Source: Streptomyces fildesensis | GTDB taxonomy: Bacteria; Actinomycetota; Actinomycetes; Streptomycetales; Streptomycetaceae | DNA: 64,000 nucleotides | NCBI RefSeq assembly: GCF_016107395.1 | Contig: NZ_JAAIKO010000013.1 | Coordinates: forward strand, 88,216-152,215 | Direction of reading: 5' to 3' | Shown: in pieces, positions 8,150 to 16,258 of the stretch | Numbering within the stretch: the stretch's first letter is position 1 | How the letters are laid out: each line of letters opens with the position of its first letter | Position numbers and translations under genes: made by a program | Notes under the pieces: generated by a model | Database searches by the model: none | Seen by the model: only the letters and a program-made list of their open reading frames with translations | Told to the model about the DNA's origin: nothing

Positions 8150-9399
8150 GCCGGTTCCGTCTGCGGCTCTGGCGGCTGAGCAGTGAACGGGCCCGGCTGA
8201 CGAGTCTGTACGGCGGGCTGCTGGTGCTGGCCGGCGGCGTGCTGATAGCCCTCGTGTACTCGCTGGTGCGCAGCGGTCTCTACTCCACCATCAGCCTCGC
8301 CGTCACCACCGCCGTCCCCATCGGCGGCGGCCCCCGCTCCCCGTACGCCCTGCCGACCCGGCAGTTCGCCGAGGCCCAGCCGGCGCTTCCCCTGCAGGGG
8401 CAGACGTTCGACGCCGCCAAGGCGCACGCGGCGACGAAGATGATCACGACGGCGGCGGAGAGCGCGGCCCTCAGCAAACTGCTGACGGTCTCGCTCATCT
8501 CGCTCGCCGTCTTCGCCGTGCTGTCCGTGGCGCTGGCCTGGTGGATGGCGGGACGGGTGCTGCGTCCGGTGGGCGTCATCACGTCCACCGCCCGCCGGCT
8601 GTCCGGTGAGAACCTGCACGAGCGCATCAAGCTGAAGGCGCCGCCCGGCGAGCTGAAGCAGCTCGCCGACACGTTCGACACCATGCTCGACCGGATAGAG
8701 CAGCTGGTCTCCGCCCAGCAGCGGTTCGTCGCCAACGCCGCCCATGAGCTGCGGACGCCGCTGGCCGTGCAGCGTGCCGCGGCCGAGATCGGGCTGGCGG
8801 ACCCGGACCTGGATCCGGAACGGCTCGCGCGCCTGCGCGGCAAGCTCATCGACGTCGCCGATGACAGCGAGAAGCTGATCGACGGACTGCTGCTGCTCTC
8901 GGCCAGCGACCAGGGGCTGGAGCGCGTCGGGCCGATCGCGCTCGACGCGACCGCGGCGAGCGTTGCGACGGCGCTCGCGGACCAGGCGGGCGAGCACGGG
9001 GTCACCGTCGGGACCGAACTGCGGCCGCTGACCGTGCAGGGCGAGGCCGTGCTGCTCGGGCATCTGGTGCACAACCTGGTGAGCAACGCGATCCGCTACA
9101 ACCACCCGGGCGGGCAGGTGCGGGTCAGGGTCGGCGCGGACGGCCTGGAGGTCGTCAACACCGGCCCTGAGGTGCCGGCCGCCGAGGTGCCGGAGCTCTT
9201 CGAGCCCTTCCGGCGGATGCAGGCCCGCCGCCACGGGCCGGGGGAGGGGGCGGGACTCGGGCTCTCCATCGTCGCCTCGATCGCCCGCGCGCACGGGGCC
9301 GTGGCCACCGCCGCAGCGAATCCGGGCGGCGGCCTGACGGTCCGCGTGGCCGGCTTCCAGCCGGCCGGCTCCAGGAAGCCGGTTTCTCAGCGGTCCTAG
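8146..9399 (+). CDS. HAMP-containing sensor histidine kinase
   Basis: This 417-aa kinase has two transmembrane helices (about 22-42 and 110-135) flanking a short extracytoplasmic loop. A HAMP segment (about 136-190) and a HisKA domain with His200 in NAAHELRTPLAV follow. The HATPase_c domain (about 290-405) has the N box HNLVSNAIRYN and G boxes NTGPEV and GLGLSIV. Its ATG overlaps the stop of the response regulator. It should sense an envelope or extracellular signal and phosphorylate Asp51 of its partner. Confidence 0.92.
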   Translation: MSRFRLRLWRLSSERARLTSLYGGLLVLAGGVLIALVYSLVRSGLYSTISLAVTTAVPIGGGPRSPYALPTRQFAEAQPALPLQGQTFDAAKAHAATKMITTAAESAALSKLLTVSLISLAVFAVLSVALAWWMAGRVLRPVGVITSTARRLSGENLHERIKLKAPPGELKQLADTFDTMLDRIEQLVSAQQRFVANAAHELRTPLAVQRAAAEIGLADPDLDPERLARLRGKLIDVADDSEKLIDGLLLLSASDQGLERVGPIALDATAASVATALADQAGEHGVTVGTELRPLTVQGEAVLLGHLVHNLVSNAIRYNHPGGQVRVRVGADGLEVVNTGPEVPAAEVPELFEPFRRMQARRHGPGEGAGLGLSIVASIARAHGAVATAAANPGGGLTVRVAGFQPAGSRKPVSQRS

Positions 9400-9467
9400 A
9401 GGTCCTGGCCCTGGAGGCCCTGGAGGCCCTAGCGGTCCTAGCGGTTCTGGCCCTAGCGGTCCTGGCC
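9388..9467. repeat. 9-bp-unit repeat tract spanning the kinase stop codon
   Basis: Units of the form GGYCCTRGM, some extended to 15 bp, run from the kinase stop codon to the TerB stop codon. Because the periods are multiples of three, TAG recurs in frame several times after the real stop. Confidence 0.8.
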
Positions 9468-9923
9468 TTAGAGGTCGAACTCCTTGGGGTCGATGCCCAC
9501 CGCGAAGCACGCCTCGCGGACGACACCCTGCTCGGTCTTGTCGAAGTCACCGTCGGCGCCGCCGATGACGATGCCGATCTGGATGACGGCGCGGGCCTCG
9601 GTCGGCTTCTTCTGGACCTTGCCGATCTCCTGCAGGATCCCGACCTTGCCGAAGTCGAAGTCGGCGGTCAGCTTGCCGAGGTAGGCGTCGAACCGGCGCT
9701 GCAGGTCATCGGCCGGGAAGTTCTGCAATACGTCGTTGCCCGCGATCAGCGACGCCACGCGCTGGCGCTCGGACGGGTCGATCTGACCGTCGGCGGCGGC
9801 GACCAGTGCGCACATCGCCATGCTCGCGTCGCGGAACGCCCCGCTCTTGAGGTCGTTCTTCTTCGCGGTGAGCTGGGTCTGCATGGTCTGCGCGGACTCC
9901 TTGAAGCGATTCCACAGGGCCAT
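9468..9923 (-). CDS. TerB-family tellurium resistance protein
   Basis: This 151-aa cytosolic protein is a single TerB domain. The all-helical fold carries acidic metal-binding segments AAADGQIDPSER (about residues 41-52) and GGADGDFDKTEQ (about 124-135). TerB works with TerC/TerD proteins in a membrane-linked stress complex. A TerD protein is encoded 5 kb away at 15055, so the two may function together although unlinked. The ATG at 9923 is preceded by GAGGAGA; the longer upstream frame is Pro/Gly-rich and has no ribosome site. Confidence 0.93.
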   Translation of the reverse strand: MALWNRFKESAQTMQTQLTAKKNDLKSGAFRDASMAMCALVAAADGQIDPSERQRVASLIAGNDVLQNFPADDLQRRFDAYLGKLTADFDFGKVGILQEIGKVQKKPTEARAVIQIGIVIGGADGDFDKTEQGVVREACFAVGIDPKEFDL

Positions 9924-9961
9924 GGTGGTGTTCTCCTCGACGCATTGGCTTTCGATCTCGC

Positions 9962-9998
9962 CCAGGGAACTCCCCGGAGGCCCCATGGAGTTCCCTGG
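9962..9998. terminator. hairpin upstream of terB
   Basis: The perfect 12-bp stem CCAGGGAACTCC / GGAGTTCCCTGG has a 13-nt loop. With the adjoining hairpin at 9998-10029 it forms a double hairpin between the oxidoreductase stop and the terB start. It is likely termination for transcripts coming from 10068. Confidence 0.6.
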
Positions 9999-10029
9999 CG
10001 CCCCCGGGCCGGGCACCGCCCGGGGGCGC
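9998..10029 (-). terminator. terminator of the oxidoreductase gene
   Basis: The perfect 12-bp GC-rich stem GCGCCCCCGGGC / GCCCGGGGGCGC has an 8-nt loop and lies 39 nt past the stop at 10068. Confidence 0.65.
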
Positions 10030-10067
10030 GCGGGACGGCACGCGACCGGCGGCCAAGGATGCGGCGG

Positions 10068-11057
10068 CTACGGGACCAGCACGACCTTGCCCATCGTGGC
10101 GCGGGTCTCCAGCGCCCGGTGCGCGGCGGCGGCCTCCGCCAGCGGGAAGCGCTGCACCGCAGGTACGAGACGGCCGGCGGCGGCCTCCGCGAGGGCCGCC
10201 TCCTCCAGGGCGCGCAGGCCCTCGGGGCCGCCGATCGCCTTCATCATCGGCGGGCCGATCACGGTCTGCGAGGTGATCCCACGAGTGGCCAGTTCCTCCT
10301 CGCCGAGCTCCAGCGGTCCGCCGGCGGACCAGCCGTAGACGAGGTGCCGGCCGCCCTTGCCGAGCAGGTCGACGGCGGCGCGGCCGAGCGGGCCGCTGAC
10401 GGCGTCGAAGACGACGGTCGCGGACCGGCCGCCGAGGGCGGTGCGCACCTGGTCGGTCCAGCCGGGGGTGTTGTAGTCGACGGCCACGTCCGCGCCCAGG
10501 CCGCGGATCCGTTCGACCTTGGCCGGGCCGCCCGCCGCTCCGACGACGGTCGCGCCGAGGTTCTTGGCGTGCTGGACGAGCAGGGTGCCGATGCCGCCGG
10601 CCGCGGCGGTGACGATCACCACGTCCTGGTCGGTCAGGTCCGCGAACCGCAGGATGCCGAGGGTGGTGCGGCCGGTGCCGATCATGGCGATGCCCTCGGC
10701 GAAGTCCAGGTTCTCCGGCAGCTCGTGCAGTTTGCCGGTGTCGGTGACCGCGGTCTCGGCGTAGCCGCCGGGGACCATGCCGAGGTGGGCGGCGACGCGC
10801 CGGCCGAGCCAGCGCGCGTCGGTGCCCTCGCCGAGCGCGTCGACGGTGCCGGCGACCTCGCGGCCGGGGATCGTCGGCAGCTCGGGCAGCGGGTACGGGC
10901 TCTTCGGGTCGCCCTGGCGGAAGACGGTGTCGATCACGTGGACCCCGGCCGCGCCGACGGCGATCCGCACCTGCCCGGGACCCGGAACCGGGGTCTCGGT
11001 CTGCTCGTACGTCAGGTTCTCGGCGGGGCCGAAGGCGTGCAGACGGGCGGCGCGCAT
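10068..11057 (-). CDS. zinc-binding-type NADPH:quinone oxidoreductase
   Basis: This 329-aa protein belongs to the MDR/quinone oxidoreductase group. It has an N-terminal GroES-like domain (about 1-120), then a Rossmann domain with TAAAGGIGTLLVQHAKNLGA (about 145-165). Cys/His zinc ligands of classical alcohol dehydrogenases are absent, as expected for quinone reductases. It probably reduces quinones or enones with NADPH. The ATG at 11057 has GGAGAAAC upstream. A perfect palindrome at 11120-11141 lies between likely -35 and -10 elements, so induction through a MerR-type regulator is expected. Confidence 0.87.
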   Translation of the reverse strand: MRAARLHAFGPAENLTYEQTETPVPGPGQVRIAVGAAGVHVIDTVFRQGDPKSPYPLPELPTIPGREVAGTVDALGEGTDARWLGRRVAAHLGMVPGGYAETAVTDTGKLHELPENLDFAEGIAMIGTGRTTLGILRFADLTDQDVVIVTAAAGGIGTLLVQHAKNLGATVVGAAGGPAKVERIRGLGADVAVDYNTPGWTDQVRTALGGRSATVVFDAVSGPLGRAAVDLLGKGGRHLVYGWSAGGPLELGEEELATRGITSQTVIGPPMMKAIGGPEGLRALEEAALAEAAAGRLVPAVQRFPLAEAAAAHRALETRATMGKVVLVP

Positions 11058-11119
11058 GGCGTTTCTCCGGATCTTCGGGCGGTGCGGGCGCCTGGTGGCG
11101 CCCGCACCGCTCATCCTTC

Positions 11120-11141
11120 GACGTGAACCTAGGTTCACGTC
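11120..11141 (-). promoter_or_regulatory. 22-bp perfect palindrome (MerR-type operator/promoter)
   Basis: The arms GACGTGAACCT (11120-11130) and AGGTTCACGTC (11131-11141) are exact reverse complements. On the minus strand a TTGACG -35 overlaps one arm, and an AGGATG/AAGGAT-like -10 follows after an over-long spacer of about 19-20 nt. That over-long spacer is the hallmark of promoters untwisted by MerR-family activators. The regulator gene is not in the window. Confidence 0.65.
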
Positions 11142-11211
11142 AAGGCCGGAGGTCCGGAGGAAGCCGGGAGGTCCGAAGGCGTCCGGGAGACCCGGGGCCT
11201 GCGCTACCGCG

Positions 11212-11610
11212 TTACGACGACCGGGCCAGGAGCTTCTGCTTGGCCTGGGCGTACTCCTCCTCGGTGAGGTCGCCGCGGCTCTTCAGCTCGGACAGCTTGT
11301 GGAGCTGGTCCACGCTGTCGTCCTGCGTGCCCGCCGCTTCGCGCACGTACTGCTTGAAGGCCGTCTGCTGAGCCTCCACCTGCTTGACGTCGCGCTGGCT
11401 CATGCCCTTGCCGCGCACGATGACATAGGCCAGCACGCCGACGAAGGGCAGCAGGATGACCAGGATCATCCAGCCCGCCTTGGCCCAGCCGCCGAGCTCG
11501 CGGTCGCGGAACAGGTCGCCGATGATCCGGAACAGCAGGAAGAACCAGAGCACCCAGAAGAACAGCAGAAGCATCGTCCAGAAGAGGTCGAGCATCGGGT
11601 AGTTTTCCAT
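11212..11610 (-). CDS. PLDc_N/SHOCT-domain membrane protein
   Basis: This is a 132-aa membrane protein. Two hydrophobic helices (about residues 7-28 and 45-66) match the PLDc_N family (LFWTMLLLFFWVLWFFLLFRI and GWMILVILLPFVGVLAYVIV). The C-terminal part (about 100-130, KLSELKSRGDLTEEEYAQAKQKLL) is a SHOCT short oligomerisation domain. The combination is common in actinomycetes and its function is unknown. It is separated by 55 bp from the hypothetical gene at 11666-12154. Confidence 0.8.
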   Translation of the reverse strand: MENYPMLDLFWTMLLLFFWVLWFFLLFRIIGDLFRDRELGGWAKAGWMILVILLPFVGVLAYVIVRGKGMSQRDVKQVEAQQTAFKQYVREAAGTQDDSVDQLHKLSELKSRGDLTEEEYAQAKQKLLARSS

Positions 11611-11665
11611 GACTCAAGGAGAAGCTCTGGTCAGAACCGGCGCATCCGGGGTTGACCCGAATGGG

Positions 11666-12154
11666 TCACACGCGCGGGAAGCGGGCCCGCAGGTCCCAGA
11701 TCGCCGGGTTGTCGCCGAGGCCGTCGTGCATGTCGGTCAGGTCCGCGATCAGGTCGTGCAGGAAGTCGCGTGCCTCGCGGCGGAACGTCGTGTGGTGCAG
11801 GGAGAGCGGCGGCTCGTCCTCGGCCCAGTCGGCGACGACGTCCACGTAGCCGAAGCGCCGCGCGAAGCGGAGCCGGTCCGTGGACTCGGTGAAGTCGAAC
11901 TCGGCGTACTGCGAGCGCGAGGCGCGGCTGCCGCGCGGGTCCTGGTCCAGCCGCTCGACGATGTCGCACATCGCCCACGCGAAGTCGAGCACCGGGACCC
12001 ATCCCCAGGCTGTGGACAGTTCGCGCTCGCCCTTCGCGAGGTACACATCGCCGCAGAACAGGTCGTGACGCAGGGAGTGGACGGTCGCGGTGCGGTAGTC
12101 CGTCTGCGGGGGGTCGGGAAAGCGGCGGGAGAGGGCGTAGCCGAGGTCGATCAC
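11666..12154 (-). CDS. conserved hypothetical protein
   Basis: This 162-aa soluble protein has no signal peptide or membrane helix. It is rich in Asp, Arg and aromatics, with motifs GWVPVLDFAWAMCDIVERL and FDFTESTDRLRFARR. Similar small proteins occur in many actinomycetes as domains of unknown function, and I cannot assign a role. Codon bias is normal for the region. It is followed by the PLDc_N/SHOCT gene on the same strand. Confidence 0.65.
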   Translation of the reverse strand: MIDLGYALSRRFPDPPQTDYRTATVHSLRHDLFCGDVYLAKGERELSTAWGWVPVLDFAWAMCDIVERLDQDPRGSRASRSQYAEFDFTESTDRLRFARRFGYVDVVADWAEDEPPLSLHHTTFRREARDFLHDLIADLTDMHDGLGDNPAIWDLRARFPRV

Positions 12155-12288
12155 ACTGTCGATCGTCGCACGCGGTACGACTGCGGAATGACGCGGCGGA
12201 ACGACGCGTGGGCGCGACCCGGTCCGCGTCGGTGCAACAGCCGCCGGCGGGTCCGGGTCGGCGCAGCAGCCGCCGGCCGGCCGCGTGG

Positions 12289-12966
12289 TCAGCGCAGCAG
12301 CCGCTGCTCCTTGGCCACGGACACCGCTCCGGCCCGGGTGTCGACGCCGAGCTTGTCGTAGATCCGGCCCAGGTGCGTCTTGACGGTCGCCTCGCTGATG
12401 AACAGGGCGCGGGCGATGTCGCGGTTGCCGAGGCCCTGCGCGAGCTGGGCGAGGATGTCCAGCTCGCGTTCGGTGAGGTTCGGGCGCGGGGCGCGCATCC
12501 GGGCCAAGACGCGGCTGGCGACCGGCGGCGAGAGGGTGGTGCGGCCCTGGGCCGCCGCGTGGATCGCGGCGAACAGCTCCTCGGGCCGCTCCGCCTTGAG
12601 CAGATAGCCGGTCGCGCCGGCCTCGATGGCGCGGGTGATGTCGGCGTCGGTGTCGTACGTGGTCAGCACCAGGACGTGCGGGGCCGCGTCGGGCGCCTCG
12701 ACGGCCGAGGTGATCCGCCGGGTGGCCTCGACGCCGTCGATCCCGTTCCCCAGCTGGAGATCCATCAGGACGACCTGCGGACGCAGCCGGGCGGCCATGA
12801 CGACCGCCTCCTCGCCCGTCCCGGCCTCGCCGATCACGTCGATGTCGCCCGCGCTGGCGAGCAGCGCGAGGAGCCCGGCGCGTACGACGGCGTGGTCGTC
12901 GCAGACCAGCAGCCGCACGGGGGCGGGCGTGGGCGTGGGTTCCGGTACGGCGGCGGAGGCGGTCAC
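12289..12966 (-). CDS. NarL/FixJ-type response regulator
   Basis: This is a 225-aa regulator. A Pro-rich N-terminal tail of ~16 residues precedes the receiver domain with Asp69 in VVLMDLQLGNG. A LuxR-type helix-turn-helix (about 160-222) contains LTERELDILAQLAQGLGNRDIARALFISEATVKTHLGRIYDKL. The GTG at 12966 overlaps the stop codon of the kinase gene (GTGA), so the pair is coupled. It is divergent from the HbpS/GlcG-like gene at 14431, a possible target. Confidence 0.92.
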   Translation of the reverse strand: MTASAAVPEPTPTPAPVRLLVCDDHAVVRAGLLALLASAGDIDVIGEAGTGEEAVVMAARLRPQVVLMDLQLGNGIDGVEATRRITSAVEAPDAAPHVLVLTTYDTDADITRAIEAGATGYLLKAERPEELFAAIHAAAQGRTTLSPPVASRVLARMRAPRPNLTERELDILAQLAQGLGNRDIARALFISEATVKTHLGRIYDKLGVDTRAGAVSVAKEQRLLR

Positions 12967-14222
12967 TGGTGCTCCAGGGGGATCGTGGCGGTGACGACGG
13001 TGCCTTCGCCCGCGCCGCTCTCGACGGTCAGGGTGCCGCCGAACTGGCGGAGCCGGGCGCGCATCGCCGGCAGGCCGTGGCCGCGGGCCGCCCCTTCGGC
13101 GGCGGCGCCGGAGCCGGGGGCCGCGCGGTCGGCCGGGTCGAAGCCGCGGCCGTCGTCCGCGATGTCCAGGACGGCCTGGTCGCCGAGGTACGACAGGGTG
13201 ATCACGGCGGCCGAGGCGCCGGCGTGCTCGCGCACATTGGCCAGCGCGCCCTGCGCGATCCGCATCAGCGCGGCCTGCGCGGCGGCCGGCAGCCCGCCCG
13301 ATGCCGTGCCGCTCGGGGTGGTTCCGATCGGCGTTCCGCCAGGGCTTCCGTCCAGGTGGAAGCGGACCGGCAGGCCGCTCTCCGCCGACTCGCGTTCGGC
13401 CAGCGCCCGCAACGCGTCGTGCAGGGTGCCGCCGTCGGCGAGGTCGGCGGGCGCGAGGTTGTGCACGAAGGCGCGCGCCTCGGCGAGGTTGCGCGCGACG
13501 ATCGAGGTCGCGGTGGTGACGTGCGTCCTGGCGGTGCCGGGGTCGCTGTCCCAGGTGCGGGCCGCGGCCTGCAGCAGCATCTGCTGGCTGGACAGGCCCT
13601 GCGCCAGGCTGTCGTGGATCTCCATGGCCAGCCGCTGCCGCTCGGCCAGCGCGCCCGCGCGCCGCTCGGTCGCCGCGAGCTCGCGCTGGGTCCTGACGAG
13701 GTCGTCGATGAGTGCGTGCTGACGGGCGGCCTGCCGCTGCATGTGCAGGAAGACGGCGGTGGCGAGGCCCGCGACGGCGGGCGGCAGCAGGAGGAGGTTG
13801 GGGTCGAAGCCGTCGGCCAGCCGGAGCTGGGAGATGACGACCAGGACGGTGAGGGCCGCCACGAGGATGATCGCGGCACGTGCCGGCAGGGTCCGCAGCC
13901 CGCTGTAGAAGAGCGGGATCGCGCACCAGGCGAAGCTCGGCGCGAGCAGCACGATCACCACCCAGGCGACGACGACGGCCGCCAGCCACAGACGGTGGGC
14001 CGAGGGCCCAGCCCTTCCGGCGGCCGGACCGAGCGCGTACAGGACGGCGAGCGCGACGCTCAGGCCGATCACCCACGGCACCCTGGCGGCGCCCGGATGG
14101 TGCACCACGAAGCGGGTCAGCGAGGCACCCAGCAGCAGGACGAACGCGGTGTGCATGACGAGGGTGAGCCAGCCCGCATCGGGGTCGGCGGTCTCCGCCG
14201 CCGGTCGCGGGGTGGTGCTCAC
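12963..14222 (-). CDS. DesK/NarX-type sensor histidine kinase
   Basis: This 419-aa kinase has about five hydrophobic N-terminal helices (residues 20-160) as its sensor. A coiled linker and a HisKA_3 domain with His203 in AMEIHDSLAQG follow, and then a HATPase_c domain ending GEGTVVTATIPLEHQ. The GTG start at 14222 has GGAGATCC upstream. It is the partner of the regulator whose start overlaps its stop. Input through membrane helices suggests a membrane or lipid-associated signal. Confidence 0.92.
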   Translation of the reverse strand: MSTTPRPAAETADPDAGWLTLVMHTAFVLLLGASLTRFVVHHPGAARVPWVIGLSVALAVLYALGPAAGRAGPSAHRLWLAAVVVAWVVIVLLAPSFAWCAIPLFYSGLRTLPARAAIILVAALTVLVVISQLRLADGFDPNLLLLPPAVAGLATAVFLHMQRQAARQHALIDDLVRTQRELAATERRAGALAERQRLAMEIHDSLAQGLSSQQMLLQAAARTWDSDPGTARTHVTTATSIVARNLAEARAFVHNLAPADLADGGTLHDALRALAERESAESGLPVRFHLDGSPGGTPIGTTPSGTASGGLPAAAQAALMRIAQGALANVREHAGASAAVITLSYLGDQAVLDIADDGRGFDPADRAAPGSGAAAEGAARGHGLPAMRARLRQFGGTLTVESGAGEGTVVTATIPLEHQ

Positions 14223-14430
14223 GTGGATCTCCTCGTCGTCGGCCGCTCCTGCCCCCGTATCCCTTTATCGCCCGGCCCCGCCGGCCCCGCATCATCCGAT
14301 CGGTTGACGGCCCCGTCATCCATCATGCCCGCGGGGAGGGGCCGGCTCGCCGACCCTGATCGGCCCGGTCCGGGCCGAGGATCGAAGGGCAGGCCCGGTG
14401 CGGGCCGCACCGATTCTCTGAGGAGTGACC

Positions 14431-14967
14431 GTGAAGATTTCCGCTCGTGTTCTGGCCGGGTCCCTCGCTGCAGCCGCTCTCGGCGCCGGCGTCTTCGGCA
14501 GTGTGTCGGCGTCCGCCGCCCCGGCGCCCGCCGCGAAGACCGCCGACATCCGGCCGTCGCAGACCGTCCGGACGGCGCATCTGACGATCGACGCCGCCGC
14601 CAAGGGCGCCCAGGCCGCGCTCGACGCCGCCGAGAAGGCCGACCAGCACGTCACCGTCGCGGTCGTCGACCGCAACGGGAACACCGTCGTCACCCTGCGC
14701 GGCGACGGCGCGGGCCCGCAGTCCTACGAGTCCGCCGAGCGCAAGGCGTACACCGCGGTCTCCTGGAACGCCCCCACCTCGGAGTTGGCCGAGCGGCTGG
14801 CCCAGGCCCCGAACCTCAAGGACATCCCCGGCACCCTCTTCCTGGCCGGCGCCGCCCCCGTCACCGACGGCGGTGCGCCCATCGCGGCCATCGGTGTCGC
14901 CGGCGCCCCCAGCGGTGACCTGGACGAGCAGTTCGCGCGCGTCGGTGTGGCGGCTCTCGGGAAGTGA
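14431..14967 (+). CDS. secreted HbpS/GlcG-family protein
   Basis: The 178-aa product has a signal peptide (about residues 1-30, Ala-X-Ala near SASAA). A GlcG/HbpS domain (about 45-175) follows, with VAVVDRNGNTVVTLRGDGAGPQSYESAERKAYTA and the Gly-rich end GGAPIAAIGVAGAPSG. Family members include HbpS, an extracellular haem-binding modulator of a two-component sensor in Streptomyces. The GTG at 14431 is chosen because AGGAG (14421-14425) is correctly spaced; the GTG at 14425 overlaps it. It is divergent from a sensor-kinase pair, as hbpS is in other systems, but the kinase type differs. Confidence 0.83.
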   Translation: MKISARVLAGSLAAAALGAGVFGSVSASAAPAPAAKTADIRPSQTVRTAHLTIDAAAKGAQAALDAAEKADQHVTVAVVDRNGNTVVTLRGDGAGPQSYESAERKAYTAVSWNAPTSELAERLAQAPNLKDIPGTLFLAGAAPVTDGGAPIAAIGVAGAPSGDLDEQFARVGVAALGK

Positions 14968-14986
14968 CCGCTCTCGGGAAGTGACC
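14953..14986 (+). repeat. 17-bp tandem duplication spanning the stop codon
   Basis: GCTCTCGGGAAGTGACC occurs twice in direct succession (14953-14969 and 14970-14986). The first copy contains the stop codon of the HbpS-like gene. Confidence 0.95.
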
Positions 14987-14998
14987 GCCGCACGAACG

Positions 14999-15039
14999 CC
15001 GACGGCCTCCGGATCAGGGTGCGATCCGGAGGCCGTCGG
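14999..15039. terminator. bidirectional terminator
   Basis: A 17-bp perfect stem (14999-15015 with 15023-15039, core GACGGCCTCCGGATC) has a 7-nt loop. It lies between the convergent HbpS-like and terD genes. Confidence 0.85.
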
Positions 15040-15054
15040 GAGGTGGAGCCGGTG

Positions 15055-15630
15055 TCAGAGGTTGACGCCGAAGTCCGTGGCGATACCCACGAGGCCGGAG
15101 GCGTAGCCCTGGCCCACCGCGCGGAACTTCCACTCCGCGCCGTTGCGGTACAGCTCGCCGAAGACCATCGCGGTCTCGGTGGCCGAGTCCTCGCTCAGGT
15201 CGTAGCGGGCGATCTCCGCCTCGCCGGCCTGGTTGACGATGCGGATGTAGGCGTTGCGGACCTGGCCGAAGTTCTGGCTCCGGGTCTCGGCGTCGTAGAT
15301 CGAGACCGGGAAGACGATCTTGTCGATGTCGGCCGGGAGCGCCGCCAGGTTGACCTTGATCTGCTCGTCGTCGCCCTCGCCCTCACCGGTCTTGTTGTCG
15401 CCGGTGTGCACGATGGACTGGTCGGGCGTCGCCTTGTTGTTGAAGAAGACGAAGTGGCCGTCCGAGTAGACCTTGCCGGTGGTGTTCACAGCGATGGCGC
15501 TCGCGTCGAGGTCGAAGTCGGTACCGGTGGTGGTACGGACGTCCCAGCCGAGACCGACCGTGACCGCCGTCAGGCCAGGCGCCTCTTTGGTCAGCGAGAC
15601 GTTGCCGCCCTTGGACAGGCTTACAGCCAT
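15055..15630 (-). CDS. terD: TerD-family protein
   Basis: This 191-aa cytosolic protein is a single TerD domain with the usual start MAVSLSKGGNVSL. Acidic calcium-binding segments include TGTDFDLDASAIAV (about residue 35) and later Asp-rich loops, and the C-terminal GYASGLVGIATDFGVNL is also typical. In Streptomyces TerD homologues affect development, calcium-dependent stress and tellurite tolerance. The ATG at 15630 has GGAGGGGA upstream. TerB lies 5 kb to the left, also on the minus strand. Confidence 0.93.
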   Translation of the reverse strand: MAVSLSKGGNVSLTKEAPGLTAVTVGLGWDVRTTTGTDFDLDASAIAVNTTGKVYSDGHFVFFNNKATPDQSIVHTGDNKTGEGEGDDEQIKVNLAALPADIDKIVFPVSIYDAETRSQNFGQVRNAYIRIVNQAGEAEIARYDLSEDSATETAMVFGELYRNGAEWKFRAVGQGYASGLVGIATDFGVNL

Positions 15631-15804
15631 TGGGAGTCCCCTCCATGGAGATGGGTTGTTGCCGACGAAGCTACCGTCACCCGTCACAACGCCGTCAGAG
15701 GACTGTCTGGTTCCCTTCGAAGGATTCACGATTGGCCACAGCGGCCGAAACCACCGTGGAAAACCCTGTGACGGGAGCCGTCGGAACACGGGATCATAGG
15801 ACGC

Positions 15805-16233
15805 ATGTCCGGTCCCCTTGTCATTCGCGGCTCCGTCTCCGTCCCGGAGGCCGAGCTCCTGTGGCGTTTCTCCAGGTCGTCGGGGCCGGGCGGGCAGCAT
15901 GTGAACACCAGTGACAGCCAGGTCGAGCTGCGCTTCGACCTCGCCGGTACGGAATCCCTGCCGCCGGTCTGGAAGGACCGGGCGCTGGAGCGCCTCGCGG
16001 GCAAGCTCGTCTCCGGCGTTCTGACGGTCAAGGCCTCCGAGCACCGCTCGCAGTGGCGCAACCGGGAGACGGCGCTCGCCCGGCTGGCGTCGGTGCTGGC
16101 GACGGCCACCGCCCCGCCGCCGAAGCCGCGCCGTCCGACGAAGATCCCGCGCGGGATCAACGAGCGCCGGCTGCGGCACAAGAAGCAGCGCGGCGAGACC
16201 AAGCGCGGCCGCGATCAGCGTTCCTGGGACTGA
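15805..16233 (+). CDS. arfB: ArfB/ICT1-type peptidyl-tRNA hydrolase (ribosome rescue)
   Basis: The 142-aa protein is a release-factor catalytic domain without codon-recognition domains. The GGQ motif is in SSGPGGQHVNTSDSQVELRFD (about residues 25-45). A basic tail (RRPTKIPRGINERRLRHKKQRGETKRGR) matches the ArfB/YaeJ tail that enters the empty mRNA channel of a stalled ribosome. It should release peptides from non-stop complexes. It converges with the flavin reductase gene. Confidence 0.92.
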   Translation: MSGPLVIRGSVSVPEAELLWRFSRSSGPGGQHVNTSDSQVELRFDLAGTESLPPVWKDRALERLAGKLVSGVLTVKASEHRSQWRNRETALARLASVLATATAPPPKPRRPTKIPRGINERRLRHKKQRGETKRGRDQRSWD

Positions 16234-16240
16234 CGCCGGG

Positions 16241-16258
16241 CTTTCGCAACACGCCCTA
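16241..16258 (-). repeat. dispersed 18-bp element overlapping the flavin reductase stop
   Basis: On the minus strand TAGGGCGTGTTGCGAAAG starts with the stop codon of the flavin reductase gene. The identical 18 bases start at the stop codon of the secreted-protein gene at 47029 on the plus strand. Confidence 0.85.

Noticed and set aside
8005..9510. Long minus-strand frame with a collagen-like GPL/GPP run
   Set aside because: The run comes from the 9-bp repeat tract after the kinase stop; the frame is antisense to the histidine kinase and has no ribosome site.
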